Source of the DNA: CAZKMM01 sp964553915
Lineage (GTDB): Bacteria > RBG-13-61-14 > DRUE01
Direction: 5' to 3'
DNA: 49,027 nucleotides
NCBI GenBank assembly: GCA_964553915.1
Contig: CAZKMM010000003.1
Location: forward strand, 1 to 49,027
A program made the translations under genes and the position numbers. Positions within the stretch are counted from its first letter, which is position 1, and each line of letters starts with the position of its first letter. The notes below the pieces were generated by a model. It did no database searches and had not been told where the DNA came from. It saw only the letters and a list, made by a program, of their open reading frames with translations. This document shows, in pieces, positions 8,120-15,546 of the stretch.

Positions 8120-8892
8120 TCAGTAACCTCCAATTTTATATCTTTATGTTTTAAAAGATAATCTCTAAGTTTATTTCTTATTGTAAGAGTATTTTTAATA
8201 TCTTTACTTATCCCAATACATCCTTTAGTACCTTCTTTACCTCCATCAGGATGAATTGCAAGCCCCTTTCTAGAGGTAGAGAATTGAGGGTCAAGATTAA
8301 AATACCAACAATTATTTTGCGAATCGCACATCCCTTTAAGATCCGGATATTTTTCTTTTTTAAATGTGCCATATCCAGAAATTGGAACTTTATATTCTCC
8401 AGCCGGCAATTTACCATTTCCGTAAGGACCAGAAATAGCTGACCAGGAATGATTGACATTTCCTTTAGCATCTTTCCATTCTAAATTTGATGTACATCTT
8501 TTGTTATTGTCTGGATCAGGTGAACATTTGAAGTATAAGTAATCATTTTTAGTATGAGCGGTTGAGGAGGCAAGAGCATCGGGAGAGCCAAAAAGGATAA
8601 ACCCAAAATCCACCTCAGGTGCTGGGTGGTTGACTTTAAATGTTAGCATTGTTGGGCAACCTTCAAGATCAGGATAGAATATCATTTTATCTTGTGGCAA
8701 GGTGCCAGATGGTAAATAGGTCAATACATCTTTCCCGCTTTCAGTCAAGCTCAGCTCTAAATATCTTGTAAGCTTGGGACTGTAGGTTACGGTTATAAGA
8801 TAATCATTTATCAAACGGTTTATATAGCTAGACGCCACAGTTCCTCCTTCTTCTAAATTAACCCATCCCCCTTGGGCTGTCAATCTTTTCAT
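8116..8892 (-). CDS. Protein with C-terminal Tlde1/DUF2778-like (L,D-transpeptidase-fold) domain
   Basis: The C-terminal 130 residues carry the pattern of the DUF2778/Tlde1 group: WSAISGPYGNGKLPAGEYKV, then IHPDGGKEGTKGCIGI with the catalytic His and Cys. Tlde1 enzymes of type VI secretion systems are L,D-carboxypeptidases/transpeptidase-exchange enzymes that damage peptidoglycan. The N-terminal half is beta-rich and unrecognised, and a Cys-rich stretch (FKCSPDPDNNKRC, CDSQNNC) separates the two. No signal peptide is visible. The frame is open back to 9039, but that part lies over the well-conserved end of the C39 gene. I chose the ATG at 8892, where similarity to the relict at 6501-6555 begins. 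It has no good ribosome binding site and may rely on coupling to the upstream gene. Length is 258 aa from this start. It could also be a housekeeping murein hydrolase rather than an effector. Confidence 0.75.
   Translation of the reverse strand: MKRLTAQGGWVNLEEGGTVASSYINRLINDYLITVTYSPKLTRYLELSLTESGKDVLTYLPSGTLPQDKMIFYPDLEGCPTMLTFKVNHPAPEVDFGFILFGSPDALASSTAHTKNDYLYFKCSPDPDNNKRCTSNLEWKDAKGNVNHSWSAISGPYGNGKLPAGEYKVPISGYGTFKKEKYPDLKGMCDSQNNCWYFNLDPQFSTSRKGLAIHPDGGKEGTKGCIGISKDIKNTLTIRNKLRDYLLKHKDIKLEVTE
8835..8889. repeat. Direct repeat copy B (55 nt), inside the Tlde1-like gene
   Basis: It encodes residues 2 to about 19 of the Tlde1-like protein and matches 6501-6555 at 50 of 55 positions. It marks the upstream edge of the AT-rich segment. 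Confidence 0.9.
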
Positions 8893-8930
8893 CTGGATTT
8901 GGATTTGGTCTTGGGGGATGCCTGTGATGT

Positions 8931-9485
8931 TTATTTCAGGCTCATCATCCAGTAATTGGTTCTTTTCCAGAGTCTGGTAAATTTGGGGCAGGGAAGGAGC
9001 TGGTTTTGGGTTCTGCCGGAGTGAAGAATCAGCCAGCACTTATCATCTTTCTGATAGTATCCCACCACCAGGGCAAAATGCCGGGCAGGAAAAGGCTCAG
9101 GAAGATAGTTTAAAAAGACAATCACCGGTTTGTTTTGGTTTAAAGCCTGTTTTAGCTTTTCCAGATTTCCCGGCTCAGCTTCTGGTTCAAAGCCGTATTC
9201 CCGGGCGCAGGCAATTAAATCCAGAGTGAACATTCCCCCAGCCTGAGGCGAGAAATATTTTTCTGCAATTTCTTCCAGCGGAACCTCTTTTCCGTAGTAA
9301 GAAAAAAGCATTGCCAGAGAACTGGCACCGCAGAGGAAATCCGGGCTGGGAATGAATTTCACCTCAAGATATTTTCCCTGCTCCGGATGGGCTTTCAGCT
9401 CTGGCTGGATTTTTTCCCAGCTCGGGGCACAGGAGAAAAGAAAGAAAAGCCAAAGCCAGAGAGAAAAAGCAAAGGGCTTTTTCAT
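8931..9485 (-). CDS. Peptidase C39-like lipoprotein
   Basis: The 184-aa protein begins with a lipoprotein signal (LFFLFSC, lipid-modified C19). It continues with a papain-like C39 fold: C52 in DFLCGASSLAMLFSYYG, H136 in ARHFALVVGY, and the usual C-terminal pattern LHSG...F..LW....YWMMSL. C39 relatives cleave peptide leaders or act on bacterial proteins at the membrane. The glutamine that normally precedes the catalytic cysteine and builds the oxyanion hole appears to be a serine (S47), so activity is doubtful. Its ATG overlaps the pyrE stop (ATGA), placing it in the glnE-ilvE-pyrE operon. Base composition is like that operon, not like the AT-rich genes downstream. Confidence 0.85.
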   Translation of the reverse strand: MKKPFAFSLWLWLFFLFSCAPSWEKIQPELKAHPEQGKYLEVKFIPSPDFLCGASSLAMLFSYYGKEVPLEEIAEKYFSPQAGGMFTLDLIACAREYGFEPEAEPGNLEKLKQALNQNKPVIVFLNYLPEPFPARHFALVVGYYQKDDKCWLILHSGRTQNQLLPCPKFTRLWKRTNYWMMSLK

Positions 9486-10069
9486 TTTTTGATTTTTCGG
9501 GCAGAGGATTTTAATTCGCTGGCGGTAAAGAGCGAATAAACCGGAATGTCCAGCTTTTCTATTTGTTCTCTCCCTCCCTCTTCCCGGTCCACCACTGCCA
9601 GAACGATTTTTACCTTTGCTCCCTGCTCCTGGGCGGATTTGATGGCTTTGATGGCGCTTGAACCGGTGGTGATGACATCTTCAACTATGGCTACCTTCCA
9701 GCCTGGTTTTAAATTTCCTTCAATTAATTTCTGGGTGCCGTGTTTTTTTGTTTCTTTTCGGACGATGAACCCGGCAAGCGATTTTTTCCGTCGCTGGCTG
9801 AGGGCAACCATTCCCCCGACAATCGGGTCTGCTCCTAAAGTTAATCCTCCCACCGCATCAATTTTGAGGTTTTTTCTCCTCAGATAGTCCAGAAAGAATT
9901 TGCAGATTAGATAAAGCCCCTGTGGGTCTAAAGTGGTGGTTCGCAGGTCAATGTAATAGTCGCTTTTTTTCCCGGAGCTGAGGACAAACTCTCCCAGCTG
10001 GAAGGATTTTTTTAAGATGATTTGTTTGAGCCTTTCCCTTTTGGGATTGGTATATTTTTTGGGCTTCAT
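9482..10069 (-). CDS. pyrE: Orotate phosphoribosyltransferase
   Basis: PyrE joins orotate and PRPP to give orotidine 5'-monophosphate in pyrimidine synthesis. The 195-aa protein shows the substrate motif LSSGKKSDYYIDLR near residue 30, VGGLTLGADPI, and the PRPP-binding loop VAIVEDVITTGSSA near residue 130. Its ATG directly follows the ilvE stop with no gap and its stop overlaps the next gene. Other pyr genes are absent here. The C-terminus is basic, as in several long OPRTases. Confidence 0.95.
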   Translation of the reverse strand: MKPKKYTNPKRERLKQIILKKSFQLGEFVLSSGKKSDYYIDLRTTTLDPQGLYLICKFFLDYLRRKNLKIDAVGGLTLGADPIVGGMVALSQRRKKSLAGFIVRKETKKHGTQKLIEGNLKPGWKVAIVEDVITTGSSAIKAIKSAQEQGAKVKIVLAVVDREEGGREQIEKLDIPVYSLFTASELKSSARKIKK

Positions 10070-10984
10070 TTAAATATAGCTGAGCCAGTCTTTATACCTG
10101 GGATTTTCTCCGTGCACCACTTTGAAAAATTCTTCCTGAATTTGAAGGGTGGCTTCTCCTGCTTTGCCCTTTCCGATTTTTCGCTCATCTACCTCCCGCA
10201 CCGGGGTGACTTCAGCTGCGGTTCCGGTGAGGAAGACCTCATCTGCAATGTAAACCATATCTCTGGGAAAGGTTTGCTCTTTTATCCGGTATCCGAGGTC
10301 CCGGGCGAGCTGGATGACGCTTTTTCTGGTGATGCCGTTGAGGATAGATGAGCTTTCCGGCGGGGTGATTAAGGTATTATCAAAGACCAGGAAGATATTT
10401 TCTCCGCTGGCTTCTGCGACATAGCCGTTCTCGTCCAGCATCAGCGCCTCGTCATACCCGGCTTTTAAGGCTTCTCTTTTGGCTAAGATGGAGTTGACAT
10501 AATTCCCCACTGCTTTGGCTTTGCTGGGAAAGGAATTAACCGGGATTCTGGTATAGCTGGAGGTTTTGAGCCGAATCCCTTTTTTCAAGCCCTCTTCTCC
10601 CAGATATGCTCCCCATCTCCAGCCAGCAATTGCCACCCGAATCGGATTGCTCATTGTCCCCAAGCCCATTTCTCCCTCGCCAATAAAAACAATATGCCGA
10701 AGATAGCAGTCATCAAATCCGTTTTCCCGCACCAGCTCTTTGCTCGCCTCTACCATTTCTTCAAAAGAATAGGGAATTTCCAGCCCGAGAATCTGGGCGG
10801 AATTGTAAAGCCGTCTGAGATGGTCTTCCAGCCGGAAAATTGCGGAGCCATCCACACATTTATAACAGCGGGTGCCTTCAAATACTCCAAAGCCATAATG
10901 AAGGGTATGAGTGAGAATATGCACCTGTGCCTGGTCCCAGTCAATAAACTTTCCATCCAGCCAGATTTTTTTTGCCTTTTCCAT
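10070..10984 (-). CDS. ilvE: Branched-chain amino acid aminotransferase
   Basis: IlvE transfers the amino group between glutamate and the keto acids of valine, leucine and isoleucine. The 304-aa sequence is a full-length fold-type IV PLP enzyme: GFGVFEGTRCY, the PLP lysine K157 in KAKAVGNYVNS, DENGYVAEASGENIF, ITRKSVIQLARDLGY and the cofactor-binding FLTGTAAEVTPVREVD. It starts 3 nt after the glnE stop, giving a nitrogen-metabolism pairing with GlnE. A distant paralogue of the same fold lies at 38826-39776 behind pilR and lacks several of these motifs. Confidence 0.96.
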   Translation of the reverse strand: MEKAKKIWLDGKFIDWDQAQVHILTHTLHYGFGVFEGTRCYKCVDGSAIFRLEDHLRRLYNSAQILGLEIPYSFEEMVEASKELVRENGFDDCYLRHIVFIGEGEMGLGTMSNPIRVAIAGWRWGAYLGEEGLKKGIRLKTSSYTRIPVNSFPSKAKAVGNYVNSILAKREALKAGYDEALMLDENGYVAEASGENIFLVFDNTLITPPESSSILNGITRKSVIQLARDLGYRIKEQTFPRDMVYIADEVFLTGTAAEVTPVREVDERKIGKGKAGEATLQIQEEFFKVVHGENPRYKDWLSYI

Positions 10985-10987
10985 CTT

Positions 10988-13900
10988 CTATTGTCCTCCC
11001 AGATATTTTAAAAAGATTTTATGAACCTCTTCCCGGGTTTCCTCCAGCTTTTTTCGGAGCCGGGCTCCGTTTTCAATTTCCGGCATTCTTAATTTTTTTG
11101 CCAGCCGGTCTAAAAATTCCGGCTCCAGAGTTATTTTCTCCTCTGCCCGGTCCTGATAAATCCGAAGCCGGGATAAGAGTAGCCGATAAAAATATAATGC
11201 CCGCTTTAAGATTTCGCCTTCCTCTTTTTCCACCAAGCCCAGCTCAGAAATCGCTTTTAAAGCCTCCCGGGTGTTTTTCACTCTCAGCGAGGGATGAGCC
11301 CTGCCAAAAGCAAGCTGGAAAAATTGAATGATGTATTCCAGCTCCAGCTCCCCTCCATATCCAAATTTTATATCATATTGATTTTTACTTTCTTTGGCAA
11401 GCTCGGTTTGAGTTTTTAAAAGAAGCCGGCTCATCTCGTTTTTTAATTCCTGGGGGTGATTGTGGGAAAAAATCGTCCTGGTGATTTGCTCCTCAACCTG
11501 TCGGCGGATTCCTGCCCCGTCAATCAAAGAACGAGCCCGAATTAGAGCCTGCTTTTCCCAGACCTGAGCGGAATCCCGATGATAGGCAAAAAAACCCTCC
11601 AGACTTACCACCAGGGGTCCAAACCTACCGCTGGGACGAAGCCGGGTATCTATCTTATAAAGATAACCTTCCGGGGTGGGGCTCTGAAGGGTGGAAATTA
11701 TCTTCTGGGCAAGCCGAATGAAAAATTCTCTTACCTCTACTGGCTCTTTTCCCTGGGTGCGCCCCGAGCCCTGAAAAATAAATATTAAATCCAGGTCTGA
11801 GCCCCAGCTCATTTCCTTACCACCCAGCTTGCCCAGTGCCAGAATTAACATTCCGGCTCGCTCTCCCTTTTGGTCAGGAGCAGGGATTCCATATTTTTTA
11901 CTCACTTCTTCCCAGCTGATTTTGTATGCCTGCTCCAGAATTAGTTCTGCCAGAAGGCTTAATTCTTCTTCTAACTGGCGGATATCCAGCTTTCCGGAAA
12001 GCTCCTTCATTCCAATTCGCACCAGCTCCTGCTTCTGGAATCTGACCAGTTCCCGGAGTTTTTCCTCATAGTCCCGAGCCTGTAAAACCCTTCGCTCCAG
12101 CTCTGCTTCTCGCTCCACCGGGGTTGGTTCAGTGGTAATTCCTGGGGTGAGCAGTTCATCTAAAAGAGCCGGATAGGTGATAAAAATATTGCCCAGAAAC
12201 TCGCTCTGAGAAAATAAATCAATCAGCAATTGACGGGAAGCAGGAAAATCCTTGAGCAAAGAAATATAACTAAACCTTGCCCGGAGATTGGTTATGAACC
12301 GCTCCAGCTGAAGAAGAGATAAATCCGGCTCCGCAGATTTGACTATTTCTTCCAGAATAATTCCCAGAAAGCTTCGGGCAATTTTTTTGCTTCTGGTGTC
12401 CCGATACAAAATTCGGCTCAGTCTTATCCAGCGCTCCACTGCTAAAGCTGGCTCGGAAAAGCCAAGCTCGCTGAATTCTTCTTCTAATTCTTCCGGGTCT
12501 TGCTCCGGATTCGCTAGCGCCAAATACCTGCTTTGTGGCTCCGTGGTGCCAAATAGCCCGGAAAATATCTCCTCTACTTCTTCCAGGGTCTTTTTTATTC
12601 GGGCAAAAAAATCCTTTTGAGCTTCTGGGTCATAACAGCCAAAAGACCGGGCAAGAATTTTCTGACCCGGCTCGGTGCGGGGGATTCTGTGTTCCTGACG
12701 GAGCTGGCGAAGTTGAATTCTGTGCTCCAGCCGGCGGAGAAAATTCCAGGCTTGGCTCAATTTTTCGGTTTCTTGCTCTGCCACCAGACCGAGCTGATTT
12801 AAAGCCTCCAGGGCAGGAATAATTCCCTTAACTTTAAGCTGAGGATATCTCCCGGCGTAAATTTGCTGTAAGATAAGAACAAAAAATTCCAGCTCCCGAA
12901 TGCCTCCTCTTCCCAATTTCAGGTCAAATCCGGCAAGCCGGGAATAATCAGAGCTTGCTTTTGCCTCCTGCTCTATCTGGGCTTTGATTTCTTTTAACTC
13001 TTCCAGCCCGGAAAAATCATAAGAGCGACGAAAAATAAATCCCTCCAGTTGCTGAAGGAAGTTTTCGCCCAGAGCTTTTTTACCTGCAATCGGGCGGGCT
13101 CGGAGCAGTGCCAGTCGCTCCCAGCTCCGTCCCTGGGTGAAATAATAATCCAGCGCCTGTCCCAGCTGGTTGACCAAGGGTCCGCCCTCCCCGCCCGGAC
13201 GGAGACGGAGGTCGATTCTAAAAGCAATTCCCTGCTCTCCTGCCTCGCTGAACAGGGTGGTGTATCTCTGGGCAAATAAAAAGTATTGTTCCAGGCAGGT
13301 TTTTTCTTCCTTGCCCAGGTCCGGGCAGAGGTAGATTAAATCCAGGTCCGAGCTGAAATTAAGCTCATAACTTCCCAGCTTGCCCAGGGCAATTACGCAG
13401 AAGCCTTCTGGGGTAAAATCAGGTTTTATCCCGGGGAGTTTTTTTTCTTTGCTCAGCTGGAGCAGTTTTTTTCCGCCCAGCTCCAGGCAAGCCTGAGCCA
13501 GCCCACTCAACTCCTTCATCTCCTGCTCCAGACGGTCCTGCTCCCAGAGATTCAATATTCCCAGCCGAAGATACTGAAGATTTTTAAACCTTCTGATTTT
13601 TTCTGCCAGCTCCGGGTATCCTCCTGCTGAATCCAGTTCCTGGGAAAGTCCGGCAAAAAAGTCTTTTTCTGCCAGGACTTTTTTTTCAGAAAGCTCCAGA
13701 GCCTGGAAAAGGTGCTCTGGCTCTTTTAGAGCTAGCTGGGTGAGGGCTTCGGAATATCCGAAAAGCAAAAGCAGTTTTTCCAGCCGGTTTTTCTCAGTAA
13801 GCCATTCGGGATTTAGCTGAGCCTCGCTGAGAAGTCGCTCTAAGGAAAGTAGAGCGGTTTGAGGCTCTGCGGTTTTTTTCAGAGCAGAATCCAGCTGGCG

Positions 13901-14014
13901 AGTAAATCTTTTCAGAGCAGATTTAGAGAGCCCCTTAGCCTCAACCAGAGTGTAGATTTTTTTCTTTCCTGCTTTAAGAGCTTGCTCAGACAGTTCTGCT
14001 CCCGAATTGCTCAT
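10988..14014 (-). CDS. glnE: Bifunctional glutamine synthetase adenylyltransferase/adenylyl-removing enzyme
   Basis: GlnE adds and removes AMP on glutamine synthetase in response to PII and glutamine. The protein (1008 aa) has the two expected nucleotidyltransferase domains, each with G-K-L-G and D-x-D signatures: GKLGSYELNFSSDLDLIYL near residue 220 and GKLGGKEMSWGSDLDLIFIF near residue 740. A helical GlnD-like regulatory region lies between and after them. An upstream ATG at 14089 would run into tRNA-Ser(GCU) and add non-homologous residues, so I place the start at 14014 (MSNSGAELSEQ). The gene stands 47 nt after two tRNA-Ser genes on the same strand and may be read from their promoter. The target glnA and PII genes are not in the window. 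Confidence 0.95.
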   Translation of the reverse strand: MSNSGAELSEQALKAGKKKIYTLVEAKGLSKSALKRFTRQLDSALKKTAEPQTALLSLERLLSEAQLNPEWLTEKNRLEKLLLLFGYSEALTQLALKEPEHLFQALELSEKKVLAEKDFFAGLSQELDSAGGYPELAEKIRRFKNLQYLRLGILNLWEQDRLEQEMKELSGLAQACLELGGKKLLQLSKEKKLPGIKPDFTPEGFCVIALGKLGSYELNFSSDLDLIYLCPDLGKEEKTCLEQYFLFAQRYTTLFSEAGEQGIAFRIDLRLRPGGEGGPLVNQLGQALDYYFTQGRSWERLALLRARPIAGKKALGENFLQQLEGFIFRRSYDFSGLEELKEIKAQIEQEAKASSDYSRLAGFDLKLGRGGIRELEFFVLILQQIYAGRYPQLKVKGIIPALEALNQLGLVAEQETEKLSQAWNFLRRLEHRIQLRQLRQEHRIPRTEPGQKILARSFGCYDPEAQKDFFARIKKTLEEVEEIFSGLFGTTEPQSRYLALANPEQDPEELEEEFSELGFSEPALAVERWIRLSRILYRDTRSKKIARSFLGIILEEIVKSAEPDLSLLQLERFITNLRARFSYISLLKDFPASRQLLIDLFSQSEFLGNIFITYPALLDELLTPGITTEPTPVEREAELERRVLQARDYEEKLRELVRFQKQELVRIGMKELSGKLDIRQLEEELSLLAELILEQAYKISWEEVSKKYGIPAPDQKGERAGMLILALGKLGGKEMSWGSDLDLIFIFQGSGRTQGKEPVEVREFFIRLAQKIISTLQSPTPEGYLYKIDTRLRPSGRFGPLVVSLEGFFAYHRDSAQVWEKQALIRARSLIDGAGIRRQVEEQITRTIFSHNHPQELKNEMSRLLLKTQTELAKESKNQYDIKFGYGGELELEYIIQFFQLAFGRAHPSLRVKNTREALKAISELGLVEKEEGEILKRALYFYRLLLSRLRIYQDRAEEKITLEPEFLDRLAKKLRMPEIENGARLRKKLEETREEVHKIFLKYLGGQ

Positions 14015-14061
14015 TAAGAGATTATTATCACGAAGGGGAGTATATTTCCAGTATAAAAAGA

Positions 14062-14152
14062 TGGCGGAGAGGGTGGGATTCGAACCCACGGAGCCCTCTC
14101 GGGCTCACACGCTTAGCAGGCGTGCGCCTTCGACCAGCTCGGCCACCTCTCC
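14062..14152 (-). tRNA. tRNA-Ser (anticodon GCU)
   Basis: The minus strand folds into a class II tRNA: acceptor GGAGAGG/CCTCTCC, D-arm beginning TGGCCGAGC, anticodon loop CTGCTAA, a long variable arm (GAGCCCGAGAGGGCTC) and T-loop GGTTCGAATCC. The 3' CCA is encoded. It decodes AGC/AGU serine codons. Confidence 0.97.
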
Positions 14153-14162
14153 GCTTTTTCCC

Positions 14163-14252
14163 TGGCGGAGGAGGCAGGATTTGAACCTGCGGACCCTTTC
14201 GGGTCAGCGGTTTTCAAGACCGCCGCCTTAAACCTGACTCGGCCACTCCTCC
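14163..14252 (-). tRNA. tRNA-Ser (anticodon UGA)
   Basis: Class II tRNA with acceptor GGAGGAG/CTCCTCC, anticodon loop CTTGAAA, long variable arm (GACCCGAAAGGGTC) and T-loop GGTTCAAATCC. CCA is encoded. It lies 10 nt upstream of tRNA-Ser(GCU), so both are probably cut from one transcript. Confidence 0.97.
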
Positions 14253-14263
14253 AACCTTTATTT

Positions 14264-14292
14264 AATTTACTGATTTTCCTGCTTTCTGTCAA
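14264..14292 (-). promoter_or_regulatory. Promoter of the tRNA-Ser pair
   Basis: On the minus strand TTGACA (14287-14292) is followed after 17 nt by TAAATT (14264-14269). The predicted start lies a few bases before the first tRNA. glnE could be co-transcribed. Confidence 0.6.
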
Positions 14293-14317
14293 GATTTCCA
14301 GCTCAAAGATTTTTTCC

Positions 14318-14347
14318 TTTACAAATAAACAATATTTGAGGTAAAAT
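14318..14347 (+). promoter_or_regulatory. Promoter of the LysM operon
   Basis: TTTACA (14318-14323) and TAAAAT (14342-14347) with 18 nt between, followed by a good AAAAAGGAGGAG ribosome binding site before the ATG at 14376. It is divergent from the tRNA promoter. Confidence 0.55.
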
Positions 14348-14375
14348 AAATAAAGGAGATTAAAAAGGAGGAGAG

Positions 14376-14927
14376 ATGATGAAAAAGCTAAGCTGGATTC
14401 TGGTAGCCGGGCTGATTATTATGCTTGCGGGATTTGGGCTGGTAAAAGCAGAGGAGAAGACAGAATCTGCTCCTTCAGAGGAAGTAAAGCAGGAGCCGGC
14501 AGAGCCGGAGGCAAAGCCTGGGGTAGAGATTAAAAAACCTGTGCCAGTTCCTCAGACTCCCACTCAAAAGGTTCTTCGGCTTCATCAGGTCAAGGCAGGG
14601 GAAAATCTCCATCTCCTTTCCGCATACTATTATGGAGATGCCCGGCAGTGGCGGAAAATCTGGGAGTTGAATAAAAAGCAGATTCCCAATCCCAATATTA
14701 TCCGGGTGGGACAGATTTTGAAGATAGAGGTGGAGCCGGGCTGGAAGCCTAAATTTGACCTGGAGCAATACAAAGCCTCGCTTCAAGCAAAAAAGGAAAT
14801 CCGGGAGAAGGAGAAAAAAGAGCCTCAAATTATTCGGGAAAGAAAAGAGGTTCGTCCGGCAGTGGTGCCAAGATTAATAGAGGAGACAGCGCCGACGCCT
14901 TCAGAGGAAACTGAAGAAGAACGATAA
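14376..14927 (+). CDS. Exported LysM-domain protein
   Basis: The 183-aa protein has a signal peptide (MMKKLSWILVAGLIIMLAGFGLVKA), a Pro/Glu-rich linker (about 26-65), one LysM domain (residues 68-112; HQVKAGENLHLLSAYYYGDARQW...GQILKI) and a charged, coiled-coil-like C-terminal tail. LysM binds N-acetylglucosamine-containing glycans, so the protein probably sits on peptidoglycan in the periplasm. No catalytic domain is present. A second ATG lies 3 nt downstream and could be the true start. The phosphatidyltransferase gene follows after 8 nt, so an envelope role for the operon is likely. Confidence 0.88.
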   Translation: MMKKLSWILVAGLIIMLAGFGLVKAEEKTESAPSEEVKQEPAEPEAKPGVEIKKPVPVPQTPTQKVLRLHQVKAGENLHLLSAYYYGDARQWRKIWELNKKQIPNPNIIRVGQILKIEVEPGWKPKFDLEQYKASLQAKKEIREKEKKEPQIIRERKEVRPAVVPRLIEETAPTPSEETEEER

Positions 14928-14935
14928 ATTTTCAG

Positions 14936-15544
14936 ATGCTTAAAATTGAGCCAAAAGCTGTCACTCCAGTTTGGGAGGGGAAAGAGCGGAGCAAGGAAGT
15001 TCAACCAGTGTATCTTACCCAGCTCTGGGAGATTCCCAATTTGGTCACCTGCTATCGGATTATTTCTGCAATTGCGTTATTTATTTTTACTTTTTTTACT
15101 CCCAGACGCTGGGTGGTTTTGGTGGTATATCTTACCGGGCTGGCAAGTGATAAAATAGACGGCACCCTTGCCCGCTGGCTGAAAAAAGAGACTCCACTTG
15201 GTCTTCGCTTGGAACCGGTGGCGGATTCTTTGCTGGTCTATGCGATTTTGCTTTATCTTACCTTTCACAGCGATTTCCCCGGCTGGATTTTGTGGATTGC
15301 CAGTGGAGTGCTGGTAGTGGGGGCTTTTTTTACCATCATCCGCACTTTGCTGGGGAAAAAGGAGTATTATGTTCCCAATTTCCCGGAGGCAAAATTTATG
15401 GTTTTTCTTTTTCATTTAACCGCCATAATGTTTTTGTTTTCTCTTCCTGGAAGGTTTCTGGCTCTCTGGCTGACCATTGCTGGCGGGGGGGTTACCTTTA
15501 TTTCTTATCTGGTGCGTCTGCATTATTTTCATATTGAAAGTTAA
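14936..15544 (+). CDS. CDP-alcohol phosphatidyltransferase family membrane protein
   Basis: The family makes phospholipid head groups by exchanging CMP from CDP-diacylglycerol (or CDP-alcohol) for an alcohol. The 202-aa protein has several membrane helices and the signature D72-x2-D75-G76-x2-A79-R80-x8-G89-x3-E93-x3-D97. The third acidic residue, normally Asp, is Glu (LRLEPVAD). That position binds metal, so the change may be tolerated or may alter specificity. Overall similarity is closest to PgsA-like phosphatidylglycerophosphate synthases, but an N-terminal extension of about 30 residues and the Glu make the substrate uncertain. The next gene starts 2 nt after the stop. Confidence 0.88.
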   Translation: MLKIEPKAVTPVWEGKERSKEVQPVYLTQLWEIPNLVTCYRIISAIALFIFTFFTPRRWVVLVVYLTGLASDKIDGTLARWLKKETPLGLRLEPVADSLLVYAILLYLTFHSDFPGWILWIASGVLVVGAFFTIIRTLLGKKEYYVPNFPEAKFMVFLFHLTAIMFLFSLPGRFLALWLTIAGGGVTFISYLVRLHYFHIES

Positions 15545-15546
15545 GA

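Noticed and set aside
14007..14231. 74-codon plus-strand frame across the two tRNA genes
   Set aside because: It is the antisense reading of two tRNA-Ser genes, a well-known source of false proteins (GFEPTEPSRAHTL-type peptide).
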